The notes below the pieces were generated by a model. The model searched no databases. It was not told where the DNA came from and saw nothing but the letters and a program-made list of their open reading frames with translations. 64,000 nucleotides of DNA from Haploplasma axanthum (GTDB lineage Bacteria > Bacillota_I > Bacilli_A > Acholeplasmatales > Acholeplasmataceae), in NCBI RefSeq assembly GCF_900660745.1, contig NZ_LR215048.1:372001-436000 (forward strand), read 5' to 3'. Numbering within the stretch: position 1 is the stretch's first letter; each line of letters opens with the position of its first letter. The translations under genes were made by a program, and so were the position numbers. This document shows positions 14,518 through 22,755 of this stretch, one piece after another.

Positions 14518-14595
14518 TATTTAAGAGAAAAAATGATATAATAAAAGTAAATTAAGTATTAAGTCTATATTATTTAAGGAAGGACATAAAATATT

Positions 14596-15273
14596 ATGAA
14601 TAAATATATAGCTATCATTTGTGATATAAAAAACTCGAAACAAAATCTTGATAGATATAAGCTGCAAATAAAGTTAGAAACAATTTTAGATGAAATTAAT
14701 TCTGAATATGATCAAGATATAAAGATGAGGTTTACAATAACATTGGGCGATGAATTTCAAGTTCTACTATCTTCAACCGCTAATATATTTGAAATGATCT
14801 ATAAAATAAAATTAAAGTTAAAAGATGTGGAGATTAGAGTAGGCATAGGAATAGGTAATCTTGAAACGAGCATTAAAAACACGACTAATTCATTTGGTAC
14901 TGATGGGCCAGTTTGGTGGAATGCACGTGAAATGGTTGAAAGTTTAAAGAAGAAAAATGAAAAAAGTCTTCGAAATCAAAGCAGTATAAAAATTAAAGGG
15001 TTGAATAATAAGAATATCGAAGACTTAGTTAATCATACTTTTGTTATATTGAATTTAATTGAAACAAAGTTTACTAAAAGTCAAAAAGAAATAATTGATA
15101 AGACAATTAACCTTTATGGGTTTAGTTTAGATTTTACTCAAACAGAATTAGCAATGAAAATAAATGAAGATATAAAAAGAGTTAATAAAATCTTAAATAA
15201 TGCAAAATATTATGATTTTATAAATACATTTAAATATATAACAAAATTAATAGAAATGGAGATGACTGAATGA
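14596..15273 (+). CDS. SatD family protein
   Basis: 225 residues starting MNKYIAIICDIKNSKQ and including FTITLGDEFQVLL, both typical of SatD family proteins (named for the Streptococcus sat operon). The first half resembles the fold of nucleotidyl-cyclase-like domains; the C-terminal part looks like a winged-helix region. Function unknown. It overlaps the DUF3307 membrane protein gene by 4 bp, the usual partner of SatD, so the two likely act together. A TATAAT-like -10 lies around 14537 and AGGAAGGA precedes the ATG by 10 bp. Confidence 0.82.
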   Translation: MNKYIAIICDIKNSKQNLDRYKLQIKLETILDEINSEYDQDIKMRFTITLGDEFQVLLSSTANIFEMIYKIKLKLKDVEIRVGIGIGNLETSIKNTTNSFGTDGPVWWNAREMVESLKKKNEKSLRNQSSIKIKGLNNKNIEDLVNHTFVILNLIETKFTKSQKEIIDKTINLYGFSLDFTQTELAMKINEDIKRVNKILNNAKYYDFINTFKYITKLIEMEMTE

Positions 15274-15992
15274 GTAATATTATTTGCTTGTTGGGAATAA
15301 TTCATGTTTTGGGAGATTTTTATTTTAAATCAGAAAAAGAAGAAAAGATTAAATATCAATTTATAAATTTGTTGATTTTATTGATGTTAAGCACTGTTTT
15401 TTTAACTGTCTTTGGATTTGAAATAAATTTATTAATAGTTTTAGTAATCAATTTGTTGGTACATAACTTCATTAATATTATTAAATATGGTTTTAAGAAA
15501 AAGTTAGATAAAAGTAATCAACATGAAAAACTTGCTTATTGTCTTGATCAGTTACTTCATATAGTAACAATTTTTATATTAGCAGCAATCTTTAAAGATA
15601 AAATCTCTTTTAGTAGCAATTGGGCTACTCACACAGCAAAAATTCAAAAATTTTTTCCGTTGATGCTTGCTGTTCTTTTGAATGGAAAACCTGCAAATAA
15701 AACATTTAAAATCTTGTTTAGTAATTTCAAACCTAAAGATGAAAATGACAATATTGATGAGCAAAGTGTGGGTAGATGGATTGGAACATTAGAAAGATTA
15801 ATTATAATGTTGTTGTTTATTATGGGAGAAATTGGCTCGGTTGCATTAATCATTGCAGCTAAAACACTAACTAGATATAAAAAAATAACGGATGATGTTG
15901 AATTTGCCGAGTATTATTTGTTAGGAACTTTGTATAGTTTAGGATATTCATTTATCGTTGCATTATTATTATTGAGGGGGGTTCAAATATGA
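15270..15992 (+). CDS. DUF3307 family membrane protein (SatD partner)
   Basis: 240 residues with about six hydrophobic segments. The start ICLLGIIHVLGDFYFKS and the later LLVHNFIN and KLAYCLDQLLHI are characteristic of DUF3307. Integral membrane, function unknown. It overlaps satD-like upstream by 4 bp and the tag gene downstream by 4 bp, so all three are translationally coupled. Confidence 0.82.
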   Translation: MSNIICLLGIIHVLGDFYFKSEKEEKIKYQFINLLILLMLSTVFLTVFGFEINLLIVLVINLLVHNFINIIKYGFKKKLDKSNQHEKLAYCLDQLLHIVTIFILAAIFKDKISFSSNWATHTAKIQKFFPLMLAVLLNGKPANKTFKILFSNFKPKDENDNIDEQSVGRWIGTLERLIIMLLFIMGEIGSVALIIAAKTLTRYKKITDDVEFAEYYLLGTLYSLGYSFIVALLLLRGVQI

Positions 15993-16552
15993 ATATAGAA
16001 AGATGTAGTTGGGCAAATACAAGTGAATATGAAATGAAGTATCATGATAATGAATGGGGAGTTCCAACTTATGATGATAAGGTTTTATTTGAGTTTTTAA
16101 TATTGGAAGGACAACAAGCTGGATTAAGTTGGCAAACAATCTTAAAAAGAAGAGAAGGAATGAGAGAAGCTTACTATAATTTTGATCCTGAAAGATTAAT
16201 AACATTAACTGATGTTGATATTGAAAAACTATTAAAAGATAATCGAATTATTAAGAATAGACTTAAGGTTAATAGTGTTGTTAATAATGCTAAATGTTAT
16301 TTTAAAGTTATTGAAGAGTATGGAAGTCTTTCAAATTTTCTTTGGAGTTTTGTTGATGGAAAACCGGTAGTTAATCATTATAAAACTATATCCGAGGTTC
16401 CTGCTAGTACGCAATTATCAGATCAAATAAGTAAAGAATTAAAGAAAATTGGTTTTAAGTTTGTTGGTTCAACAATAATCTATGCGTTTATGCAAGCAGT
16501 TGGTATGGTAAATGATCATTTGATTTCTTGTTTTAGACACAGCGAGGTTTGA
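15989..16552 (+). CDS. tag: DNA-3-methyladenine glycosylase I
   Basis: 187 residues, the usual Tag length. It begins with RCSWANTSEYEMKYHDNEWG, a metal- and base-binding segment of this family, followed by LILEGQQAGLSWQTIL and the C-terminal NDHLISCFRH. It removes 3-methyladenine from alkylated DNA to start base excision repair, in the cytoplasm. GAGGGGGG precedes the ATG, which overlaps the DUF3307 stop. It ends at a terminator immediately behind the TGA. Confidence 0.93.
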   Translation: MNIERCSWANTSEYEMKYHDNEWGVPTYDDKVLFEFLILEGQQAGLSWQTILKRREGMREAYYNFDPERLITLTDVDIEKLLKDNRIIKNRLKVNSVVNNAKCYFKVIEEYGSLSNFLWSFVDGKPVVNHYKTISEVPASTQLSDQISKELKKIGFKFVGSTIIYAFMQAVGMVNDHLISCFRHSEV

Positions 16553-16576
16553 AGCAACAAACGATTGCTTTTTTAG
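16552..16576 (+). terminator. Terminator after tag
   Basis: AAGCAA (16552-16557), a 7-nt loop, and TTGCTT running into TTTT. It begins at the last base of the stop codon. Confidence 0.8.
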
Positions 16577-16648
16577 TTTTTTGAAAGTGATATAATATTC
16601 TTATGGAGACTAACTATAGAAAGTAAAATGAAATGATAAATAAAATAC

Positions 16649-16669
16649 AAAAAAACCTATAAATAGGCT
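16649..16669 (-). terminator. Terminator of the IS110 copy B transposase
   Basis: On the minus strand AGCCTAT, a short loop and ATAGGT are followed by seven T residues, 37 bp after the transposase stop. Confidence 0.7.
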
Positions 16670-16705
16670 CAGGTGTGAATATAAAGATAAATAATTAGCT
16701 ACAAA

Positions 16706-17872
16706 TTACTTAATCTTATTTAAATCAAATGGTGTTTTATTAATTTGAATGTGAAAAATAATGCGGATTAATTTTCTGCAAATATGTGTTAAAACCACTT
16801 TATGATGTTTACCTAATGTTTTCTTGTTATGATAGTAGTCATGAAATTGTGGAATGAATCTTAAACTTAAAAGAGCATAGTTATAAAGTTTCTTTCTAAG
16901 TAAAGAAGAACCTCGTTTAACAATTTTACCCTGATGTTCCTGTGTACCTGATTGACTAACACTAACATCTAATCCAGCATAAGCTATTATTTGTCCGGAA
17001 TTAGTGAAACGATTGATATTACCGATTTCTGCATAAATAGAAGCGGCAGTGATTATTCCAATACCTGGAATAGTGTGAATTAAGGAATCGGTATCGTTGT
17101 ACAAAATTGTTATTTGTTCATCTAATTGGTTTATAAGCTCTGTTAAATGATAATAGTTATCTACAATCATGGGAATCAAGGATTCATAGATTTTACTAGA
17201 TATACCAACCGATACTTTAGCTAAATGTCTTAGATTAGAAAACCTAGGATAACTAAGTTTACCCATTGACATTTTCCTTAAAGTATCATAATGGTCATTA
17301 TTAAGATTTGCAATCTTTTCCTTAGTTTTAAACTTTTTCAAGATATATAAAGGGGTTTTACCTAATATATTGTTAAAAAAAGGTTTAAATTCTGGGAATA
17401 CCTTATCAAGGATGTTAGTGAGTCTTACTAACTCCCTGCTTCTAGACTCAAGATAATTTTCTCTTAGTCTAACTAATTCTTTTAAATCATTTTCATGATA
17501 AAATGATGTATGTAGGGTTTTGTAATCAAAGTGACCTAACATACTTGATATTAATTTAGCGTCAATTTTATCAGTTTTAGTCTTTCTTAACGAGGTAGCC
17601 TTCGAAAACTTATTCGTTAATTGAGGATTGAACTCTAAGTAGGTATATCCTAACTTAGATAAAAATGATTTTAAATTGATTCCGTAGTGTCCAGTTGATT
17701 CTAACCCTATTTTTATTTGGGTTTTATCACCTAGTGCTACTAACTCTTTTTTTAGAGTTTGGAATCCTTCATGGTCATTATTAAATGTAAATGACAAAAC
17801 CGTATCGCCTGCATTAGTAGCTATAAAGCAGTCGTGTTTAAATTTTGAGATATCTATTCCTACATGGAACAT
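16706..17872 (-). CDS. IS110 family transposase (recombinase)
   Basis: 388 residues, full length. The N-terminal RuvC-like DEDD domain shows GIDISKFKHD, ESTGHYG and KTDKIDAK; the middle is coiled. The C-terminal Tnp20 domain shows TIPGIGIITAASIYAEIG, AYAGLDVSVSQSG and KRGSSLLRK, including the conserved catalytic Ser region. IS110 enzymes recombine the element into a target under guidance of the adjacent bridge RNA. The start ATG at 17872 follows AGGAGGCGAG. No frameshift or stop interrupts it. Confidence 0.95.
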   Translation of the reverse strand: MFHVGIDISKFKHDCFIATNAGDTVLSFTFNNDHEGFQTLKKELVALGDKTQIKIGLESTGHYGINLKSFLSKLGYTYLEFNPQLTNKFSKATSLRKTKTDKIDAKLISSMLGHFDYKTLHTSFYHENDLKELVRLRENYLESRSRELVRLTNILDKVFPEFKPFFNNILGKTPLYILKKFKTKEKIANLNNDHYDTLRKMSMGKLSYPRFSNLRHLAKVSVGISSKIYESLIPMIVDNYYHLTELINQLDEQITILYNDTDSLIHTIPGIGIITAASIYAEIGNINRFTNSGQIIAYAGLDVSVSQSGTQEHQGKIVKRGSSLLRKKLYNYALLSLRFIPQFHDYYHNKKTLGKHHKVVLTHICRKLIRIIFHIQINKTPFDLNKIK

Positions 17873-17894
17873 AGATCTCGCCTCCTATTTATTT

Positions 17895-18045
17895 GGCGCG
17901 TAGTTTGCACGGGAATCCTATTTCTATATCCTTGTGATAAAACGTCGAAGCGTTAACTAACTAATTGATAGTAAAAATAGGAACCGTGGTAAGAGCCTCT
18001 AATGAACGTCAAAGCGTTATTTATATGAAACAAATCCACGGCGCC
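17895..18045 (-). ncRNA. IS110 bridge-RNA-like leader (copy B)
   Basis: On the minus strand, GGCGC near 18045 and GCGCC near 17895 close a ~151-nt domain. Hairpin 1 closes with CCGTGG/CCACGG; hairpin 2 closes with TCCTATTT/AAATAGGA; both carry an apical AACG/CGTT. Against copy A, a G-U becomes G-C in hairpin 1 and two pairs of hairpin 2 change on both sides. The loop shared by both copies (AATTAGTTAGTT and TTATCACAAGG) suits a donor-binding loop, and the more variable first loop suits target binding. A TATAAT on the same strand lies just upstream of the 5' end. Confidence 0.75.
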
Positions 18046-18082
18046 TTAGTTAAATTATAGTACAAAATTATGCGGAAGGAAT

Positions 18083-18121
18083 GTATACTCACCGAATACT
18101 ATAATTATAAATAGAGTATAC
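18083..18121. repeat. Inverted repeat at the outer end of IS110 copy B
   Basis: GTATACTC (18083-18090) and GAGTATAC (18114-18121), matching the longer repeat at 504-543 in copy A. A TATAAT lies in the loop. The downstream ATG at 18131 is only 6 bp past the conserved end, whose AAGG could serve as a weak ribosome binding site. Confidence 0.6.
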
Positions 18122-18130
18122 AAGGTTATT

Positions 18131-18598
18131 ATGAAAACAAAAGACGTAATAAAAAGTTTAAGAATTAATAAAAAAGTTTCACAAAAAGAGTTGGCTGAAA
18201 AACTATTTGTTACAAGGCAAGCAGTTAGTAGATGGGAAAATGGTTTAGCAAGTCCTAACTTAGAAACACTAAAAGAACTATCAAATTATTTTAATGTTTC
18301 GATAAATCTTTTATTAGATGCAGATACTAAACTTATTTGTCAATGTTGTGGAATGCCTCTAGAAGAAATAGATCACCTTAGTAGAGAGAAAAATGGTAAT
18401 CTTAATGATAAGTATTGTAAGTGGTGTTATACAGATGGTGAGTATATTTATAAAACATTTGATGAAATAATGGATTTTTTAGTTCCTCATATAGCAAGTT
18501 TTTCAAATGAAAGAGAAGAAGATATTAGAAATTATTTAAATAAAAGTTTACCAAATTTAGAATATTGGAGTGATAAAAATGCCAAGACCAACAAATAA
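18131..18598 (+). CDS. XRE-family regulator with C-terminal zinc-ribbon domain
   Basis: 155 residues: a Cro/cI helix-turn-helix at about residues 8-60 (QKELAEKLFVTRQAVSRWEN), then a putative zinc ribbon with CQCCGMPL near residue 73 and CKWC about 25 residues later, typical of a domain often found alone or after HTH regulators in Bacillota. It probably senses something through the ribbon part, but the ligand is unknown. The start lies 6 bp from the IS110 end. It overlaps the ClbS/DfsB-like gene by 20 bp. Confidence 0.85.
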   Translation: MKTKDVIKSLRINKKVSQKELAEKLFVTRQAVSRWENGLASPNLETLKELSNYFNVSINLLLDADTKLICQCCGMPLEEIDHLSREKNGNLNDKYCKWCYTDGEYIYKTFDEIMDFLVPHIASFSNEREEDIRNYLNKSLPNLEYWSDKNAKTNK

Positions 18599-19100
18599 AG
18601 AAGAATTGCTTTTACAAGCTAACACTAATTATCAATTATTAGTTGATCTTATTAATTCTTTTTCAAATGATGACATAAATAAAGAGTTTCAATTTGAAGA
18701 CCGCGATAAGAATATTAGAGATGTTATTGCTCATTTGCATGAGTGGCATAATATGGTTGAAAGTTGGTATAATATTGGAACAATCCAAATGAAAGAACCA
18801 ATTATTCCCGGTGTTGGTTATACATGGAGAACATTACCTAATTTAAATTTTGAAATATGGAAGAAGTATCAAGATGTAGAATTAGAATTATTAATGAAGA
18901 AGTTTCAACAATCACATAATGAAATAATCGAAATAATAAAAAAACATAGTGATTCAGAGTTGTTTGAAAAGAAGTATTATAAATGGACTAAAAGTTCAAA
19001 CCTTGCTGCATATTTTATTGGAAATACTTCTGCACATTACACATGGGCAATAAATAAAATTAAAAAACAAAAGAAAGCACTTAAGATAAGTGAAAAGTAG
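18579..19100 (+). CDS. ClbS/DfsB family four-helix-bundle protein
   Basis: 173 residues beginning MPRPTNKEELL. Typical points are VIAHLHEWHNMVESWY, the internal Gly/Pro-rich IIPGVGYTWR, and the late IGNTSAHYTWAINKIKK. Family members are DinB-like helix bundles, of which ClbS protects against colibactin; most, including this one, have no assigned substrate. The ATG at 18579 follows GGAGTG within the end of the regulator gene, so the two are coupled and the regulator may control it. Confidence 0.82.
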   Translation: MPRPTNKEELLLQANTNYQLLVDLINSFSNDDINKEFQFEDRDKNIRDVIAHLHEWHNMVESWYNIGTIQMKEPIIPGVGYTWRTLPNLNFEIWKKYQDVELELLMKKFQQSHNEIIEIIKKHSDSELFEKKYYKWTKSSNLAAYFIGNTSAHYTWAINKIKKQKKALKISEK

Positions 19101-19127
19101 TCTCTAGTAGTAGAGATTATTTTTTTT
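19099..19127 (+). terminator. Terminator after the ClbS/DfsB-like gene
   Basis: TCTCTA (19101-19106), loop GTAG, TAGAGA (19111-19116), then an A/T stretch ending in eight T residues. Confidence 0.75.
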
Positions 19128-19236
19128 AGAACCTCTAAACAATATATAGATAAACTACATTAAACATTTAAAAAAACTATAAAAAATGATACAATATCTA
19201 TGTTCTATAAACAAAAGAAAAGGTTCGGTGGAATGA

Positions 19237-19995
19237 ATGGCATTCTTTGAAGGAAATATATTTAGTCATGAATTAGATTTAAATGTTCAAATAGCAGTTA
19301 TAATCCCTGAAGGAATAAAAAAACAAGAAAATATTAATGTTTTATTTCTTTTACATGGATATAATGGTTCGCATATGGATTGGGTAAGACTTGCAGGGAT
19401 TGAAAAGCTAGCAAATGAAAGAAGACTTGCTGTTGTTATGCCTGCTGCTACTAATAGTTATTATACTAATATGAAATATGGTTTAAACTATTTCAATTAT
19501 ATGGCTACTGAGTTACCTAAAAAAATTGGTGAATTATTTAATTTGAATTTAACTAAAGATAATACCTATATTGCAGGATTATCTATGGGTGGCTATGGTG
19601 CTTTAAAAATTGCATTAACATATCCAGAGAGATTTAAAGGGGTTGCTTCTTTATCAGGTGCTGTTAATGTTCTTAGAATGTTTGATATTCACGAGAATAG
19701 TAATAGAAAAGATTTATTTAAAGGAATATTTGGTAGTAGAGAAGATGCATATAGTAATGAAGATATTGATTTATACAAAATAATAAAGCGTAAGAAACCA
19801 GAGAATTTAGATATATTATTTATGTGTGGTAAAGATGATTTTCTTTATCAAGATAATAAGAAATTTGATTTATTTTTGAAAAATAATAATATTGAACATA
19901 CATTTATTGAAAATGAAGGTAATCATAATTGGGATTATTGGAGTGAAAATATTAAACTAGTTTTAAAACATTTTTTTGACAAAAAAGGAGAATAA
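19237..19995 (+). CDS. Alpha/beta-hydrolase esterase (tributyrin esterase/D-like family)
   Basis: 252 residues. An oxyanion HGYNGSHMDW segment lies near residue 45, the nucleophile elbow GLSMGGYGAL around 122-131, a later GKDDF with the acid, and the catalytic His in EGNHNWDYW. This matches the esterase D/EstA group, which cleaves short-chain esters. No signal peptide is seen. It has its own TACAAT -10 (about 19191) and GGTTCGGTGG before the ATG; the next gene starts 2 bp after its stop. Confidence 0.85.
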   Translation: MAFFEGNIFSHELDLNVQIAVIIPEGIKKQENINVLFLLHGYNGSHMDWVRLAGIEKLANERRLAVVMPAATNSYYTNMKYGLNYFNYMATELPKKIGELFNLNLTKDNTYIAGLSMGGYGALKIALTYPERFKGVASLSGAVNVLRMFDIHENSNRKDLFKGIFGSREDAYSNEDIDLYKIIKRKKPENLDILFMCGKDDFLYQDNKKFDLFLKNNNIEHTFIENEGNHNWDYWSENIKLVLKHFFDKKGE

Positions 19996-19997
19996 AA

Positions 19998-21164
19998 ATG
20001 AAGACAACTATAGCAAGAGGAATTAAGACACCAATTATAAAATCGGGAGATGATTTAGCAACTATTGTTGTTGATTCAGTGTTAAGATCAAGTCAAGAAA
20101 ATAACTATGAGTTTAGTGATAAAGATATTATTGCAATAACTGAGGCTGTTGTTAGTATTAGCAAGAATAATTATGCGACAATTGATGATATTAGCTTAGA
20201 TGTTAAAAATAAGTTTAATGGAGATCACATAGGAGTTGTTTTTCCGATATTATCAAGAAATAGATTTTCAATTCTATTAAGAGCTTTTGCAAGAGTAGCA
20301 AAAGAATTAACAATTCTATTAAGCTATCCATTTGATGAAGTTGGTAATGGAATCTTAGATGAAGATAAGCTTCGTGAATTAAAAATTAATCCTTATAGTG
20401 ATGTTATAAGTGAAGAAGACTATGTGAAACATTTTAATAATTATATTCATCCATATACAGGTGTTAATATGGTTAAGTATTATCGTGAGATATGTGAATT
20501 AGAAAATACAAAAGTTAATTTTATTTTTTCTAATAATCCAAGTGATATAAAAAAATATACAAAAAATGTTATTGCTGCAGATATTCATACAAGATTCAAA
20601 ACAAAATCATTGTTAAAAAGTGATTTGGAGATGACTGTTTATGGACTAGATGATATTTTAACTAAGCCGATTAATAATAGTGGATATAATGAAAAATATG
20701 GTTTATTAGGTTCAAATACAGCAACAAAAGATAAAGTTAAATTATTTCCTAATGAATCTAGGGATTTATTAAATGAAATTCAAAAAAGAATGTTCGAAAA
20801 AACTGGTAAAAAACTAGAAGTTATGATTTATGGTGATGGAGCATTTAAAGATCCATCAACAGGAATTTGGGAATTAGCAGATCCTGTTGTTTCACCATCA
20901 TATACTGAAGGTTTAGTTGGAAGTCCTAATGAAATAAAATTAAAGTTTTTAATTGATAATGAGTTTAAAAATTTAAGAGGACAAGAATTAGAAGATGCAG
21001 TAGCAAGAAAAATAGCAGATAAAAATAACAATTTAAAAGGTACAGATATTTCACTTGGAACAACACCAAGATTGTATACAAGTCTACTAGGTTCATTAGC
21101 TGATTTAATGAGTGGAAGTGGAGATCGTGGAACTCCGGTTGTTTTAATTCAAAACTATTTTTAA
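19998..21164 (+). CDS. Coenzyme F420-0:L-glutamate ligase-like protein
   Basis: 388 residues resembling the CofE/F420 ligase family: ARGIKTPIIKSGDD, the early segment DIIAITEAVVS, and late glycine-rich loops (LLGSLADLMSGSGDRGTPV). Archaeal CofE adds glutamate to F420. No other F420 gene is seen in this window, and relatives of this length are found in Bacillota not known to make F420, so another gamma-glutamyl or amide-ligase role is plausible. It is the second gene of a tight operon (esterase, this gene, an unknown gene, DegV). Confidence 0.72.
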   Translation: MKTTIARGIKTPIIKSGDDLATIVVDSVLRSSQENNYEFSDKDIIAITEAVVSISKNNYATIDDISLDVKNKFNGDHIGVVFPILSRNRFSILLRAFARVAKELTILLSYPFDEVGNGILDEDKLRELKINPYSDVISEEDYVKHFNNYIHPYTGVNMVKYYREICELENTKVNFIFSNNPSDIKKYTKNVIAADIHTRFKTKSLLKSDLEMTVYGLDDILTKPINNSGYNEKYGLLGSNTATKDKVKLFPNESRDLLNEIQKRMFEKTGKKLEVMIYGDGAFKDPSTGIWELADPVVSPSYTEGLVGSPNEIKLKFLIDNEFKNLRGQELEDAVARKIADKNNNLKGTDISLGTTPRLYTSLLGSLADLMSGSGDRGTPVVLIQNYF

Positions 21165-21175
21165 AGGATATGTAA

Positions 21176-21718
21176 ATGATAAAAAGTGTAATAAATGATG
21201 TGGTTAAGTCAAGCATTGAAAATAAAGATTTGATTGCCGTTAAAGCGGTATATAATCCGGAAGCAATTTTCTTTTATGCAATTAACCAAAGTAAAGATTT
21301 CTTTTTAGGAGTAGAAGAATTTGATTTTGAACTAGATGGATATCAAATTAGAAAATATGAAGACATTAGTAATGTTAAAATTGTTAGAAACTTTTCTTCT
21401 GAAATAAATAAAAAAGAAGGTTTAATTGAAAAAATAATTAAATACAATATCAATTTAGAATCATTTGAAACAATCTTTAATGATTTAAAAGGTATGGGTG
21501 GAATTATTGCTATTGAAAGAGAATACGATGATGAGGATAATTTTTTTGTTATCGGTATTATTGAAAAAGTTACAGAAACGAGCGTTTGGTTTAGAGATTT
21601 TACGGTTGATGGTAAGTGGAATGAGGAGATAAACATTATTCCTTATGATATAATTACTACAATACGATTTAATACAAAATATATTAATATTTGGACAAAA
21701 TATATTACTAAAAAATAA
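21176..21718 (+). CDS. Protein of unknown function
   Basis: 180 residues, no signal peptide or membrane segment, no motif I recognise. The pattern of short strands (FFYAINQSKDFFLGVEEF; then GIIEKVTETSVWFRDF and DITTIRFNTKYI) suggests a small SH3/Sm-like beta domain in the second half. An AAAGGATATG site precedes the ATG. It lies 11 bp behind the CofE-like gene and 17 bp ahead of DegV, so it is probably in the same transcript. The codon use is like the neighbours, so it looks native. Confidence 0.6.
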   Translation: MIKSVINDVVKSSIENKDLIAVKAVYNPEAIFFYAINQSKDFFLGVEEFDFELDGYQIRKYEDISNVKIVRNFSSEINKKEGLIEKIIKYNINLESFETIFNDLKGMGGIIAIEREYDDEDNFFVIGIIEKVTETSVWFRDFTVDGKWNEEINIIPYDIITTIRFNTKYINIWTKYITKK

Positions 21719-21735
21719 AACTTGTGAGGGATAGA

Positions 21736-22584
21736 ATGAAGATAAAAGTAGCAACGACATCAACAGGATGTTTAGATTATTATAATGAACCACATGATAT
21801 TGATATTGTTAGAATAAAATTATTATGTGATGGAAAAGAATTATTAGATGGAAAAGACATAACTGCTGATGAGTTCTATGAAAGATTAAGAACTAATCCT
21901 GAGTGGGTTCCAAAAACAAGTCAACCATCGATTGGTGAAATGGTTGAGTATTTTGAAGATCTTGCAAATAGGGGATATACACATGTTTTTGTAACAACAA
22001 TTTCAAGTTTATTAAGTGGGACATATAATTCTTTATATCAAGCTAGTCAAATAGTTGCTGATAAAATTGATGTTACTGTTTATGATACTAAGACTGTTTG
22101 TTTCTCTGAGGGGTATTTTGCTTTGCAAGCTAAGAAAATGTTTGAACTTGGAATGGGAATAGGTCAAGTAATTGAAAAACTTGATCACATGAAAGAAAAT
22201 AATACAATATTTTTTGCAGTAGATTCATTAACACAATTAGTGAATAATGGTAGACTCTCAGGTGCGAAAGCTTTTTTTGGGAAATTATTAAAGATAAAGC
22301 CAATTCTTCAAGTTCAAGGTACTGGAGAAATTGTTGCAGTAGAAAAAACTAGGAATATAAAAAAAGCGCTAAAGAAAATTGCTGATAATGTTAAAGAATA
22401 TACTAAAGGAAGAGAGTTTTTTGCACATATTTTATATGCAGGTGATTCTGAATTAAAGGATTATTTTTTAGAAATTTTAAAAGATGAATTAGGAATAGAA
22501 AATCTTTATGAGGCGCCATCAACACCTGTTGTTGGAGCACATATTGGTCCAGATGTTATTGGTATTGGAATATTCTTAGAGTAA
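21736..22584 (+). CDS. DegV family fatty-acid-binding protein
   Basis: 282 residues. Family features are VTTISSLLSGTYNS, YDTKTVCFSEGYFAL, NGRLSGAKAFFGKLLKIKPI and the C-terminal GAHIGPDVIGIGIF. DegV/FakB-type proteins hold a fatty acid and hand it to the FakA kinase for phospholipid synthesis; no FakA is seen here. I use the ATG at 21736 behind GTGAGG; the GTG four codons upstream overlaps that site. Last gene of the operon starting at the esterase. Confidence 0.9.
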   Translation: MKIKVATTSTGCLDYYNEPHDIDIVRIKLLCDGKELLDGKDITADEFYERLRTNPEWVPKTSQPSIGEMVEYFEDLANRGYTHVFVTTISSLLSGTYNSLYQASQIVADKIDVTVYDTKTVCFSEGYFALQAKKMFELGMGIGQVIEKLDHMKENNTIFFAVDSLTQLVNNGRLSGAKAFFGKLLKIKPILQVQGTGEIVAVEKTRNIKKALKKIADNVKEYTKGREFFAHILYAGDSELKDYFLEILKDELGIENLYEAPSTPVVGAHIGPDVIGIGIFLE

Positions 22585-22589
22585 GATAG

Positions 22590-22627
22590 AACAGATTATA
22601 TTCGTTTGAGTATAGTCTGTTTTTTTA
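22590..22627 (+). terminator. Terminator after degV
   Basis: AACAGATTATA (22590-22600) pairs with TATAGTCTGTT (22611-22621) and runs into a T tract. Confidence 0.85.
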
Positions 22628-22636
22628 TGATTTTAG

Positions 22637-22665
22637 TTGACTTAATAAAATCATAGGACTATAAT
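22637..22665 (+). promoter_or_regulatory. Sigma-A promoter for the AEC transporter/dehydrogenase operon
   Basis: TTGACT (22637-22642), a 17-bp spacer, TATAAT (22660-22665), giving a leader of about 85 nt before the transporter ATG. Confidence 0.75.
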
Positions 22666-22755
22666 TGTTTTGCATAAAAATATTACATAAAGAAGGCGAT
22701 ATTTATTAATCTATTAATAAAGTAAGCAAAAAAATAAAATATAGGAGAAAAGAAG

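Larger units (their letters stand above)
16600..18125 (-). mobile_element. IS110-family insertion sequence (copy B)
   Basis: Homologous to copy A at 1-547: transposase on the minus strand, the same two-hairpin leader, and the same outer end at ATACAAGG (18118-18125). The inner (right) boundary is not marked by any repeat and is estimated. A TATAAT at 16591-16596 lies just outside and may be the original promoter of the HTH gene at 18131, now cut off by the element. Copy B is intact and could be active. Confidence 0.8.
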
